A DNA stretch of 64,000 bases from Alloyangia pacifica (GCF_900116195.1 NZ_FOZW01000003.1:1-64000); one strand, 5' to 3'; positions 15,957 to 24,821 are shown, numbered from the stretch's first letter. Notes: generated from the sequence alone by a model not told the origin. A program made the numbers and translations.

Positions 15957-18608
15957 ATGACCGACAATCCACAGCAGGGCGGACAAGACCACGGCGGTCG
16001 CCAGTTCAGCGACGAAGAGCTTCAGGATCTCGTTGCCAGCACCGACAGCGGTGCCCGCGCGCCGACCAATCGCGCCGTCGCGATGCTGATCGCCGGGCTG
16101 GCGCTGGCCTGGTCGCTGTTCCAGCTCTGGATCGCCCAGCCGCAGCTCTGGTTCGCCGATGTCTTCCCGGCGCTCAACTCGTCGCAGACCCGGCCCATCC
16201 ACCTGACCTTTGCAATCCTGCTGGCCTTCCTCGCCTACCCGGCGCTGAAATCCTCGCCGCGCGACCGCGTGCCGCTCACCGATTGGATCCTCATGGCCGT
16301 CGGCGGCTTCTGCGCCTTCTACGTCTTCCTGTTCTCCGACCATCTGGCGATGACCGCCCGCTCGGGCCTGCCGACGCAGTTCCAGGTGATCATCGGCGCC
16401 GTGGGCCTGCTGATCCTGCTCGAGGCCAGCCGCCGCGCGCTCGGGCCCGCGCTGACCATCGTCGGCGCGCTCTTCCTGCTCTATGCCTACATGGGCACCG
16501 GCTGGCTGATCCCCGAGCTGATCGAGCACGAGGGCCTGTCGTTCACCGCGCTGATCAACGCGCAATGGCTCGACACCGCCGGGGTCTTCGGCATCCCGCT
16601 CGGGGTCTCGACCGCCTTCGTCTTCCTCTTCGTGCTCTTCGGCTCGCTGCTGGATAAGGCAGGCGCCGGCAACTACTTCATCAAGCTCGCCTTCGCCGGG
16701 CTCGGCCACCTGCGCGGCGGTCCCGCGAAAGCTGCCGTCGTTGGCTCCGCCATGACTGGCCTGATCTCGGGCTCGTCGATCGCCAATGTGGTGACCACCG
16801 GCACCTTCACCATCCCGCTGATGAAACGCGTCGGCTTCACCAGCGAACAGGCCGGTTCGGTCGAGGTCGCCTCCTCGGTGAACGGGCAGATCATGCCGCC
16901 GGTGATGGGCGCCGCCGCCTTCCTGATGGTCGAGTTCATCGGGATCTCCTACGTCGAGGTGATCAAGCACGCCTTCATTCCGGCGGTGATCTCCTACATC
17001 GCGCTGGTCTACATCGTGCACCTCGAGGCGCTGAAGAAGAACATGCCGGCGCTCGGGCAGGCGAAGTCCTTCTCCGGCATGATCCTCAAGTTCTTCATCG
17101 GCTTCGCCGTGGCGGGTGCGGGCTTCACCGCGCTGATCTACTCGGTGGGTGCGCTGAAGTCGGTCGCCCCCGGGCTCTCGGGCCCGATCATGATGCTGGT
17201 GCTGGCGGCGGTCTATCTCTGGCTCCTGGCCATCGCCGCGCGCCGCCCCGACCTCGAGGTGGACGACCCCAGCGATCCCAACATCAAGCTGCCCACCGTC
17301 GGCGAGGTCTATGCCACCGGCCTGCACTACATCCTGCCGATCATCGTGCTGGTGTGGTTCCTCATGGTCGAACGCCAGAGTCCCGCCAAATCCGCCTTCT
17401 ACGCCACCGCGCTGATGCTGCTGATCATCATCACCCAGCGTCCGCTCAAGGCGATCATGCGCGGCGAGGGCGCCCGCATGGCCGAGGAGTTCCGCAACGG
17501 CTGGCACGACCTGATCGACGGGCTCATCGCCGGGGCGCGCAACATGATCGGCATCGGCGTCGCCACGGCGGCGGCGGGGATCATCGTCGCCACGGTCACC
17601 AAGACGCCGATCGGCACCGAGCTTGCCGGCCTCGTCGAGCAGCTCTCGGGCGGCAGCCTGATCATCATGCTGATCCTCGTGGGTCTCTTCTCGCTGATCC
17701 TCGGCATGGGGCTTCCGACCACCGCCAACTACATCGTGGTCTCCTCGCTGATGGCCAACGTGGTGGTCTCGCTCGGGGCGCAGGAGGGGCTGATCGTGCC
17801 GCTGATCGCGGCCCACCTCTTCGTCTTCTACTTTGGCATCATGGCTGACGTGACGCCGCCCGTGGGCCTCGCGTCCTTTGCCGCCGCGGCGGTCTCGGGA
17901 GGCGATCCGATCAAGACCGGTTTCACCGCCTTCTTCTACAGCCTGCGGACCGTCGCCCTGCCCTTCCTCTTCATCTTCAACCCGACGCTGATCCTCTACG
18001 GGGTCGATCTCGGCACCGCCTCGGGCGTGGCGCACGCGGCCTTCGTCTTCGTGGTCGCCACCTTCGCCATGCTGCTCTTTGCCGCCGCGACACAGGGCTA
18101 CTTCCTCGCCCGGTCGCGGATCTGGGAAAGCGCCGCGCTGCTGCTCGTGGCCTTCACCCTCTTCGTGCCCAACGTCTGGCTGAACATGGTGCAGAGCCCG
18201 TTCCACAACATCCCGCCAGCGGAGTTCGAGCAGGTCCTCGCCGACCTGCCCGAGGGCAGCCGCATCCGGCTGGAGATCGCCGGGCCGGACTTCAACACCG
18301 GGCAGACCGCCTCGACCACGCTGGTCATGGACGCCCATGGGGCGACTGCGCAGGAGCGGATCGACAACTCCGGCCTGATGCTCTTCCCCGAGGGCGACGT
18401 GGTGAAGCTCGACGAGCCGATGTTCGGCACCCCCACGGCCGAGAAGCTGGCGAACTTCGACTTCTACGCCGATGAGCCGGTGCAGCTCGCCTCGGTGCTC
18501 GTCCCACAGGACCGGCTGCCGGCGCAGGTCTTCTACATCCCCGCCCTGCTGCTGCTGGGGCTGGTGATCCTGATGCAACGCCGCCGCCAGACCGTGCCGG
18601 CCTTCTGA
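15957..18608 (+). CDS. TRAP transporter fused permease (TAXI-associated, 4TM-12TM)
   Basis: An 883-residue inner-membrane protein combining the small (DctQ-like) and large (DctM-like) TRAP subunits, as is standard for TAXI systems. About 18 hydrophobic segments can be counted. The conserved large-subunit motifs GSAMTGLISGSSIANVVTTG and NGQIMPPVMGAAAF are present, as is GLPTTANYIVVSSLMA. A soluble region at about 745-860, before a last hydrophobic segment near the C-terminus, corresponds to the DUF3394 extension. It would import the TAXI ligand using a sodium or proton gradient. It follows the binding-protein gene after a hairpin and precedes usp by 11 bp. Confidence 0.92.
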   Translation: MTDNPQQGGQDHGGRQFSDEELQDLVASTDSGARAPTNRAVAMLIAGLALAWSLFQLWIAQPQLWFADVFPALNSSQTRPIHLTFAILLAFLAYPALKSSPRDRVPLTDWILMAVGGFCAFYVFLFSDHLAMTARSGLPTQFQVIIGAVGLLILLEASRRALGPALTIVGALFLLYAYMGTGWLIPELIEHEGLSFTALINAQWLDTAGVFGIPLGVSTAFVFLFVLFGSLLDKAGAGNYFIKLAFAGLGHLRGGPAKAAVVGSAMTGLISGSSIANVVTTGTFTIPLMKRVGFTSEQAGSVEVASSVNGQIMPPVMGAAAFLMVEFIGISYVEVIKHAFIPAVISYIALVYIVHLEALKKNMPALGQAKSFSGMILKFFIGFAVAGAGFTALIYSVGALKSVAPGLSGPIMMLVLAAVYLWLLAIAARRPDLEVDDPSDPNIKLPTVGEVYATGLHYILPIIVLVWFLMVERQSPAKSAFYATALMLLIIITQRPLKAIMRGEGARMAEEFRNGWHDLIDGLIAGARNMIGIGVATAAAGIIVATVTKTPIGTELAGLVEQLSGGSLIIMLILVGLFSLILGMGLPTTANYIVVSSLMANVVVSLGAQEGLIVPLIAAHLFVFYFGIMADVTPPVGLASFAAAAVSGGDPIKTGFTAFFYSLRTVALPFLFIFNPTLILYGVDLGTASGVAHAAFVFVVATFAMLLFAAATQGYFLARSRIWESAALLLVAFTLFVPNVWLNMVQSPFHNIPPAEFEQVLADLPEGSRIRLEIAGPDFNTGQTASTTLVMDAHGATAQERIDNSGLMLFPEGDVVKLDEPMFGTPTAEKLANFDFYADEPVQLASVLVPQDRLPAQVFYIPALLLLGLVILMQRRRQTVPAF

Positions 18609-18619
18609 GGAGCCTCGTG

Positions 18620-19048
18620 ATGTACAAGACGATCCTGCTTCCCATCGACCTCTCGGCCCCCGCAAGCTGGAGCAAGGCGCTGCCCACCGCGCTGCAGCTC
18701 GGTGGCGAGGGCATGGTGCTGCATGTGGCGACCGTGGTGCCCGACTTCGGCATGTCCGTCGTCTCGGGCTACTTCAAGGAGGGCTTCGAGAAAGGCGCCC
18801 TCAAGGAAGTCGGCGGCAAGCTCAAGGACTGGGTGAATGCCAATGTACCGGACGCGGTGGAGGTGCACCCGCATGTCATGCACGGTCGCATCTACGACCA
18901 GATCTTGAACGCGGCGGACAAGCTGAAGGTCGATGCCATCGTGCTCTCGTCGCACACCCCGGAGCTTGCCGACTACCTGCTGGGGCCGAACGCCGCCCGG
19001 GTGGTCCGCCATGCCAAACAGTCTGTCTTCGTCGTGCGCGGCGAATAA
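18620..19048 (+). CDS. Universal stress protein (UspA family), TRAP-associated
   Basis: A 142-residue Usp with the nucleotide-binding signature at the C-terminus (LLGPNAARVVRHAKQSVFVV) and the N-terminal KTILLPIDLS strand. GAGGAG at 18606-18611 favours the ATG at 18620 over the adjoining GTG at 18617. In the ectoine TRAP system of Halomonas, a Usp-like protein (TeaD) encoded with the transporter binds ATP and restrains uptake. By position this gene may do the same here; that is an inference. Confidence 0.85.
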   Translation: MYKTILLPIDLSAPASWSKALPTALQLGGEGMVLHVATVVPDFGMSVVSGYFKEGFEKGALKEVGGKLKDWVNANVPDAVEVHPHVMHGRIYDQILNAADKLKVDAIVLSSHTPELADYLLGPNAARVVRHAKQSVFVVRGE

Positions 19049-19062
19049 TCGGAGAACTTTGA

Positions 19063-20385
19063 ATGGGACATGTCTTCGGACGCTCCAACGCGCAGCTGCC
19101 AAGGGCGGTGCGCGGCGAGGGATGCTATATCCATGACGCCGAAGGGCGCGTCTACCTCGACGGCTCCGGCGGCGCTGCGGTGTCCTGCCTCGGGCATTCG
19201 GACCCGGACGTGCGTGCCGCGATCCACGCCCAGCTCGACCAGCTGGCCTTTGCCCACACCGGTTTCTTCACCTCGGAGGCCGCCGAAAGCCTCGCCGACC
19301 TGCTGGTCGAACACGCCCCCGAGGGCATCGACCGGGTCTACCTGCTGTCCGGCGGCTCGGAGTCCGTCGAGGCGGCGATCAAGCTCGCCCGCCAGTATTT
19401 CCTCGAGACCGGCCAGCCGCAGCGCCACCGGGTCATCGCCCGCCGCCAGAGCTACCACGGCAACACGCTCGGCGCGCTGGCCGCCGGCGGCAACGCCTGG
19501 CGGCGCGAGAAATACGCGCCGCTGCTGGTCGAGACCTCGCATATCGCGCCCTGCTACGAGTACCGCCTGCGCGAAGAGGGCGAAAGCGCCGAGGCCTACG
19601 GGCTGCGCGCGGCGGACGAGCTCGAAGCCGAGATCCAGCGGCTCGGGGCGGAGAGCGTGATGGCCTTCATCGCCGAGCCCGTCGTCGGAGCGACGGCAGG
19701 CGCCGTCCCGGCGGTTGAGGGGTATTTCAAGCGCATCCGCGAGATCTGCGATCGCCACGGCGTGCTGCTGATCCTCGACGAGGTAATGTGCGGCATGGGC
19801 CGCACCGGCACGCTCTTTGCCTGCGAGCAGGACGGGGTCTCGCCCGACATCGTCACCATCGCCAAGGGGCTCGGCGCGGGCTACATGCCGATCGGCGCGA
19901 TGCTCTGCACCGCGCAGATCTACGAGGCGATCGCGGAAGGCTCGGGCGCGTTCCAGCACGGCCACACCTACCACGGCCACCCGCTGGCCGCCGCCGCCGG
20001 GCGCGCGGTGCTGACCGCCATCCTCGGGCGGAACCTGCTGCCGCAGGTACGCGCACGCGGCGCGTATCTTCAGGCCGCGCTGACTGACACGCTCGGCCAG
20101 CACCCGCACGTCGGCGACATCCGCGGCCGCGGGCTGTTCCGCGGCGTCGAACTGGTGGCCGACCGCGATGCCAAGACGCCCTTCGACCCGGCGCTGAAGA
20201 TCAACGCTAAGGTGAAGCGCTTCGCCATGGACGAGGGGCTGATCTGCTACCCGGCGGGCGGCACGCTCGACGGCAAGCACGGCGACCACGTGTTGCTCGC
20301 CCCGCCCTTCATCATCTCCGAAGAGCAGATCGGCGAGCTGGTGGGCAAGCTCTCGCGGGCGATAGACCGGGCGATTGCCGCATGA
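19063..20385 (+). CDS. Class III (omega-type) PLP-dependent aminotransferase
   Basis: A 440-residue fold-type I aminotransferase of class III: SGGSESVEAAIKLARQY binds PLP phosphate, RRQSYHGNTLGAL is typical, ILDEVMCGMGRTG carries the PLP-pyridine Asp, and the Schiff-base Lys lies in VTIAKGLGAGYMPIG. The family transfers amino groups from amines or omega/beta-amino acids. It lies between the TAXI transporter and a BKACE gene with which it overlaps by 4 bp (ATGA). In this setting a beta-amino acid would become a beta-keto acid, the substrate class of BKACE; this pathway is inferred from context. Confidence 0.85.
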   Translation: MGHVFGRSNAQLPRAVRGEGCYIHDAEGRVYLDGSGGAAVSCLGHSDPDVRAAIHAQLDQLAFAHTGFFTSEAAESLADLLVEHAPEGIDRVYLLSGGSESVEAAIKLARQYFLETGQPQRHRVIARRQSYHGNTLGALAAGGNAWRREKYAPLLVETSHIAPCYEYRLREEGESAEAYGLRAADELEAEIQRLGAESVMAFIAEPVVGATAGAVPAVEGYFKRIREICDRHGVLLILDEVMCGMGRTGTLFACEQDGVSPDIVTIAKGLGAGYMPIGAMLCTAQIYEAIAEGSGAFQHGHTYHGHPLAAAAGRAVLTAILGRNLLPQVRARGAYLQAALTDTLGQHPHVGDIRGRGLFRGVELVADRDAKTPFDPALKINAKVKRFAMDEGLICYPAGGTLDGKHGDHVLLAPPFIISEEQIGELVGKLSRAIDRAIAA

Positions 20386-21185
20386 GCCGACTGGCCGCGC
20401 TGCCGCGCATCATGCTGGCCCCGAACGGCGCGCGCCGCACGCGCGCCGACCACCCTGCCCTGCCCGAGACCGTGGCGCAGACCGTTGCTGCAGCAACGGC
20501 CGCACATCAAGCCGGGGCGGAAGCCCTGCACGCCCACGTCCGCGACTCCGAGGCCCACCACGTGCTCGACGCCGGGCTCTACCGCGAACTGCTCGCCGAG
20601 ATGGCCCGCGTCCTCCCCGAGATGCCCGTGCAGATCACCACAGAGGCTGTGGGCCGCTACAGCCCCGCCGAACAGCGCGCGCTGGTGCGCGACGTGCAGC
20701 CCGAGGGCGTCTCCGTCGCTCTGCGCGAGATGTGGCCGGACCCCGGCCCCGATGCCGAGGCGCAACGCTTCTACGCCGAGACCGAGGAGGCCGGCATCGC
20801 GCTGCAGCACATTCTCTACGCACCCGATCAGGTGACCCGGCTGGCGTCGCTCTGGGCAGAGGGGTTGATCCCGGCCCCGCGACAGGTGCTCTTCGTGCTT
20901 GGCCGCTACGCGCCGCCCACCCTCGCCCGCCCCGAGGAGCTGGACGGCTTCCTCGCGGCTGCCTCAGCCCTGCCCGAGGACGTGCAATGGGCCGCCTGCG
21001 CCTTCGGCCGCAGCGAGCAGGCCTGCTTGCTGCGTGCCGCCGAGCTGGGCGGCGGGATGCGCATCGGCTTTGAGAACAACATCGAGCGCCCGGACGGCAG
21101 CCCGGCGGAAGACAATGCCGCGCAGGTCGCGGCGCTGGTCAAAGCCCTCCGAGACCACGCGTCCCCGCGGGGACAGGAAGTCTGA
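20382..21185 (+). CDS. BKACE family beta-keto acid cleavage enzyme (DUF849)
   Basis: A 267-residue TIM-barrel enzyme of the family typified by 3-keto-5-aminohexanoate cleavage enzyme. RIMLAPNGARRTRADHPALP is the usual N-terminus, EALHAHVRD supplies the two zinc-ligand histidines, QITTEAVG a conserved Glu, and RIGFENNI the late conserved Glu/Asn. These enzymes react a beta-keto acid with acetyl-CoA to give acetoacetate and an acyl-CoA. The substrate varies between family members. Here the partner aminotransferase and TAXI transporter suggest an imported amino compound. The last residues (ASPRGQEV) are encoded by the first copy of a palindromic repeat, so the C-terminus may have been altered by it. 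Confidence 0.85.
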   Translation: MSRLAALPRIMLAPNGARRTRADHPALPETVAQTVAAATAAHQAGAEALHAHVRDSEAHHVLDAGLYRELLAEMARVLPEMPVQITTEAVGRYSPAEQRALVRDVQPEGVSVALREMWPDPGPDAEAQRFYAETEEAGIALQHILYAPDQVTRLASLWAEGLIPAPRQVLFVLGRYAPPTLARPEELDGFLAAASALPEDVQWAACAFGRSEQACLLRAAELGGGMRIGFENNIERPDGSPAEDNAAQVAALVKALRDHASPRGQEV

Positions 21186-21362
21186 GGCCGGCCAGTGCCG
21201 TCACGCTTCCCGCCGCGGACAGGCACTCCGCCTCCCCGCGGCGTGACGCGTCCCTGCGGGGACACACGGGCGGAGGGTCTCGCCAGACCGCCCCTCCCAG
21301 CGGGGACAAGACACCAGCGCAACACCCGCGGTGCCCCCGCCGATTGCCGTCCCCGCGGGGAC
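21161..21362. repeat. Cluster of palindromic repeats, consensus GTCCCCGCGGGGAC
   Basis: Perfect 14-bp palindromes GTCCCCGCGGGGAC occur at 21161-21174 and 21349-21362. GTCCCTGCGGGGAC lies at 21250-21263. Degenerate copies are visible near 21207-21221, 21231-21242, 21293-21307 and 21366-21380. The first lies inside the end of the BKACE coding region. Each could form a tight hairpin in RNA. They fill the gap to the rhomboid gene and may act as transcript-end structures or be a REP-like element. Confidence 0.75.
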
Positions 21363-21468
21363 GGCTCGCCCGCAGGGAAATGACACGACCACCTTTTCCG
21401 GAAGGCTTTTCCGGGCCCCGACACGATCCGCACTTGACGCCAGAACCCTGCGCGCCACTCTGCCTTGC

Positions 21469-22245
21469 ATGTTTCCGATCCGCGACCACAACCCCTCGGG
21501 GCGCACGCCCTATGTCACCTACGCGCTGATCATCGCCAACACGGTGATCTTCCTCGGGTACTGGTCGCTGTTCAGCGACCCCCGGGCGCTCGATGCCTTC
21601 TTCGAGCGGTGGGCGCTCTTCCCGTCGCATATCTCGGAAGGCTACGGCTACACCGGCATCCTCACCTCGATGTTCCTGCATGGCGGTTTCATGCACCTCT
21701 TCGGCAACATGCTGTTCCTGTTCATCTTCGGGGACAATATCGAGGACATGCTCGGGCACCTGCGCTACCTGCTGTTCTACCTCGCCTCGGGCGTCGCGGC
21801 GGCGCTGCTGCAATATGTTGCCGACCCCGGCTCTGCGGTGCCCACGGTCGGCGCTTCTGGGGCGATCGCCGGGGTAATGGGGGCCTACCTGCTGCTTTTC
21901 CCGAAGGCGCGGGTCGATATCCTCATCATCCTGATCATCATCTTCAAGGTGCTGCCGATCCCCGCCTGGCTGTTGCTGGCGGTCTGGTTCGGCATGCAGA
22001 TCTTCAGCGGCATCGGCAGCGCCGGGGCCGAGGGCGGCGTTGCCTACTGGGCGCATGTGGGCGGCTTCGTCGCGGGCCTCGTGATGATCGCCCCGGTCTG
22101 GCTGGCGCGCGGCGGCCCGGCCTTCTGGAACCGCACCCACGGCGTGCCGCCGCATCCCGCAGCCAACTACGCCATCGGCCGCACCCATATCCCGCGCGCC
22201 GGAGCCCGCCAGAACGGAAGGAAGGGTCCATGGTCGAGACACTGA
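21469..22245 (+). CDS. Rhomboid family intramembrane serine protease
   Basis: A 258-residue protein with about six membrane segments. The catalytic Ser is in VGASGAIAGVMGAY (GxSG), the catalytic His in YWAHVGGFVAG, and the conserved HGGFMHLFGNMLFLFIFGD block precedes them. Rhomboids cut membrane proteins within or near the bilayer. The ATG at 21469 begins homology. A TTGACG box (21434-21439) and a weak -10 (21457-21462) would place transcription at or next to the ATG, so the mRNA could be leaderless. It overlaps the GFA gene by 16 bp. Confidence 0.88.
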   Translation: MFPIRDHNPSGRTPYVTYALIIANTVIFLGYWSLFSDPRALDAFFERWALFPSHISEGYGYTGILTSMFLHGGFMHLFGNMLFLFIFGDNIEDMLGHLRYLLFYLASGVAAALLQYVADPGSAVPTVGASGAIAGVMGAYLLLFPKARVDILIILIIIFKVLPIPAWLLLAVWFGMQIFSGIGSAGAEGGVAYWAHVGGFVAGLVMIAPVWLARGGPAFWNRTHGVPPHPAANYAIGRTHIPRAGARQNGRKGPWSRH

Positions 22246-22613
22246 CGGACGGGCCGGTGAAGGTCACCTGCCACTGCGGCGCCTGCGAGCTGCGGGTGAC
22301 GCTGAGCGATGGGCTGAACACCGCCCGCCGCTGCGACTGCTCCTTCTGCCGCCGCCGCGGCGCCGCGGCGGTGACCGCGCCGAAGGACGGGGTCGAGGTG
22401 GTGAAGGGTGCCGAGACGATGACGCTCTACCAGTTCGGCACCAACACCGCGCAGCATTACTTCTGCTCGGTCTGCGGCATCTACATGTACCACCGGCGTC
22501 GCTCGAACCCGAACGAGTTCGGGGTGAACATGGGCGGCATCGAGGGGGTGAACCCGGCCGAGCACGAGCCGATCGCCTGGTCGGACGGGGTGAACCATCC
22601 CTCGGACCGCTGA
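22230..22613 (+). CDS. GFA family protein (CENP-V/GFA zinc fold)
   Basis: A 127-residue zinc-binding protein of the glutathione-dependent formaldehyde-activating (GFA) family. Cysteine clusters CHCGAC, CDCSFC and FCSVCG supply the two zinc sites. The family name comes from Paracoccus Gfa, but most members have no proven activity. The ATG at 22230 follows GGAAGGAAGGG and lies within the rhomboid gene, so the two are co-translated. Confidence 0.85.
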   Translation: MVETLTDGPVKVTCHCGACELRVTLSDGLNTARRCDCSFCRRRGAAAVTAPKDGVEVVKGAETMTLYQFGTNTAQHYFCSVCGIYMYHRRRSNPNEFGVNMGGIEGVNPAEHEPIAWSDGVNHPSDR

Positions 22614-22632
22614 GCGGGAGGCACGGGCAGGA

Positions 22633-22655
22633 CCGCCTCCGGCGGGCGTATTTTC
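22633..22655 (+). terminator. Short hairpin with T-run after the GFA gene
   Basis: CCGCC (22633-22637) pairs with GGCGG (22641-22645), followed by GCGTATTTTC. Elements of the form CCGCCTCCGGCGGGCGTATTTT are common after genes in Roseobacter-group genomes and may double as REP-like elements. Confidence 0.55.
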
Positions 22656-23338
22656 AAAGAGAAGAAGGGCGTAGGCTGCGCTTGCGGGCCAAGGAGCCTC
22701 TGGGTGGTCGCGTTGCGGCGCGCCCGCCGCCTTGCGCAAATGCCGCCGCCGCAGAGCAGGGCCTCGGGACGGCATTTGACTTTTCCACCCCAAAGTCCGG
22801 AATTCCCGGTGCATGTCAAAGGGCGAGAGGCCGGCCTTGGCGACGACAACGGACTTCGAGGGCAAGGCGAGCCATTCGCGGGCCCTCGGATCACCCGCGG
22901 ATCGACGTTCGCTTGCGCCCACCGCTCCCAGCCCACGACAATCACTGGCCGGCCGACCAGGACCGCAGCGGCTGTCGACACCTTGTCCCGCGGGCTGCTT
23001 TCTTGGCGCAGCGCCTGTCTGCGAAAAGCAGTGCCGTTTCTCTCGTGATCCCACCAGCGCCGCTGCGCTTCGAGCAGGCAGGCATCGAGCCTGTCTGGGT
23101 CACGCGCACAGCGAGCTGAAGCCTTCGGCGGAACTATACAAAGTTGCAGCCCCCGAGCCGCGTGCACGGGTGAACCAGGACGCCAATCCGGGCTCTCCCG
23201 GGCCATGGGAAGGGTCACCAGCGATCTTCACTGGAAGAAGCGTGCCGCTGCATTTGCACATGCCCTCAGCGCCGCTCCGAGCGCCGTCATTGCCGTGAAA
23301 GCGGGCGCGGTGCAGCGCCCCACCGGCCTCGCGCAACA
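22656..23338. other. 683-bp stretch with no recognisable gene
   Basis: Long frames exist on both strands but their translations match no family, and composition shifts between frames. An inverted pair TTTGAC (near 22777) and GTCAAA (near 22815) flanks about 30 bp. The minus-strand text has a few plausible protein-like stretches, such as SVVVAKAGLSPFDMHREF, in one frame and VIVVGWERWAQANVDPR in another, as might remain from a decayed gene. Nothing firmer can be said. Confidence 0.4.
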
Positions 23339-23377
23339 GAAAAAGCCCGGCGTGCGCAGGGGCACCCGGGCTTTCGA
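23339..23377 (-). terminator. Rho-independent terminator after suhB
   Basis: Read on the minus strand, AAAGCCCGG pairs with CCGGGCTTT across a GC-rich loop and runs into TTTTTC. It lies 23 bp beyond the suhB stop. Confidence 0.8.
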
Positions 23378-23399
23378 CTGTCTGCGATCCTTGCCGCGC

Positions 23400-24191
23400 T
23401 CAGAGTTCGCGGATGGTCTTGGCGAAGGGATCGAAGATGTTGTTGCTTGCGCAGAGGATCGAGCCGGTCTCGTAGGGGTCCTGGTCCTCGCGGATGCCTT
23501 CGACCAGCGCACCGGCCTCGGAGGCGATGAGCCCGCCCGCGGCGATGTCCCAGATGTTCAGCTCGCGCTCCCAGTAGCCGTCGTAGCGGCCCGCGGCCAC
23601 GTAGGCCAGGTCGAGCGCCGCCGAGCCCCAGCGCCGCACGCCGGCGCATTCGGGCATCAGGCGGGCGAGATCCTTGAGGGTCGCCGGCAGGGTCTTCTTG
23701 GCGGCGAAGGGCACGCCGGTGGCGAAGATCGCCTCGATCATCCGGTGACGGCCCGAGACGCGCAGGCGGCGCGAGTCGTTGAGCCAGGCGCCGGCGCCCT
23801 TCTCGGCGTAGAACATCTCGTCCTTGGCGGGGTCGAAGACCACGCCGGCGACGATCTTGCCCTTGTGCTCGAGCGCGATGGAGATCGCCCAATGCGGCAG
23901 GCCGTGCAGGAAGTTGGTGGTGCCATCCAGCGGATCGACGATCCAGCGACGGGTCGGATCCTCGCCGTCCTGGCCGCCGCCCTCTTCACCGAGCCAGCCG
24001 TAGGTCGGACGCGCGCCAAGGAGCTCGTCCTTGAGGATCTTCTCGGCGGCGATGTCGGCGCGCGACACGAAGTCGCCGGCGCCCTTCATCGAAACCTGAA
24101 GGTTTTCGACCTCGCGGAAGTCCTTGACCAGCGACCGGCCCGCCTTGCGCGCGGCCTTGATCATGATGTTGAGATTGGCACTGCCCTGCAT
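23400..24191 (-). CDS. suhB: Inositol monophosphatase family protein
   Basis: A 263-residue Mg-dependent phosphatase. GEEGGG (Glu ligand), WIVDPLDGTTNFLHGLPHWAI (metal site) and WDIAAGGLIASEAG (Asp ligand) are all intact, so it should be active on inositol-1-phosphate or a related phosphate ester. In bacteria the SuhB member also serves in rRNA transcription and RNA processing control. ATG at 24191. Monocistronic, with its own terminator. Confidence 0.88.
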   Translation of the reverse strand: MQGSANLNIMIKAARKAGRSLVKDFREVENLQVSMKGAGDFVSRADIAAEKILKDELLGARPTYGWLGEEGGGQDGEDPTRRWIVDPLDGTTNFLHGLPHWAISIALEHKGKIVAGVVFDPAKDEMFYAEKGAGAWLNDSRRLRVSGRHRMIEAIFATGVPFAAKKTLPATLKDLARLMPECAGVRRWGSAALDLAYVAAGRYDGYWERELNIWDIAAGGLIASEAGALVEGIREDQDPYETGSILCASNNIFDPFAKTIREL

Positions 24192-24271
24192 GGCGATGTT
24201 TCCCGGAATTGGTTCAAGCCGCGCGTATACGCGGCTCGCCGGAAAAAGCCAAGTCCGTATGACCTTGGCGC

Positions 24272-24610
24272 TTACGGGTTGGCGACGCCTTTCTCACCCG
24301 CCGGCGCATAGGCCCGGGGCAGCGGCGCCATGGTGCCGCGCGAGACGCGATTGGGTGGGTTGTAGTAGGTGCCGCCCGTGGGCACGCCGCAGCTGATCTC
24401 GCCGCCGACGATCACCGGCTGCCGACCGTTGGTGCACATGTTGCCGCCGGGATAGGCCTGTACCAAGGGCTGGCCACCGGTGCCCCCCGCCACGAAGCCC
24501 GCCGAGCCCGGCATGTACATGTCGCCCGGATAGCCCTGACTGCCGGCCAATGCCGCGCCGGTGGTCATCGCAACTGCCGCAACCGCGGCGCAAACATCGA
24601 AAACTCGCAT
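24272..24610 (-). CDS. Small secreted protein of unknown function
   Basis: A 112-residue protein with signal peptide MRVFDVCAAVAAVAMTTGA ending ALAGS. The mature part is rich in Gly, Pro and Tyr (GYPGDMYMPGSAGFVAGG) and has two cysteines (NMCTNGR, EISCGVPTGGTYYNP) that could form a disulfide. Composition and size match conserved Rhodobacteraceae hypotheticals, but no family is recognised. ATG at 24610 was preferred to the GTG eight codons upstream because the signal peptide starts there. Confidence 0.6.
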   Translation of the reverse strand: MRVFDVCAAVAAVAMTTGAALAGSQGYPGDMYMPGSAGFVAGGTGGQPLVQAYPGGNMCTNGRQPVIVGGEISCGVPTGGTYYNPPNRVSRGTMAPLPRAYAPAGEKGVANP

Positions 24611-24773
24611 CCTATCCCTCGCATAGCAGTCCACCGGGGACCGTGAGGAAAGCTAGCAGGTGGCAGGGACTTGTCAAATTTATGCCGCATTTACCGCCCG
24701 ATGCGGCCCAGCCGGAAATAATCTCGGGGACCGTCCCCGCATTGTCCCTGCAGGCGGGCTGGTAGAAACGGCA

Positions 24774-24801
24774 CCGGCCGGTGCATCTCTGCACCAGCCG
24801 G
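24774..24801 (-). terminator. Hairpin downstream of the BCCT transporter gene
   Basis: CCGGCCGGTGCA (24774-24785) pairs with TGCACCAGCCGG (24790-24801) with one mismatch across a 4-base loop, 20 bp beyond the BCCT stop. On the minus strand GCCGTTTCT follows, a poor T-tract. Confidence 0.5.
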
Positions 24802-24821
24802 GCCCCCGAACCGCGTCGCCC

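Noticed and set aside
14847-18665. 1272-residue open frame on the minus strand across the TAXI-TRAP genes
   Set aside because: It is antisense to two clear transporter genes, and its translation is Arg/Asp/His-rich low-complexity text, as expected for the shadow frame of GC-rich DNA.
21161-21380. Repeated palindromes that could be mistaken for a CRISPR array
   Set aside because: Copies are short, self-complementary, irregularly spaced and degenerate; there are no uniform spacers and no cas genes.
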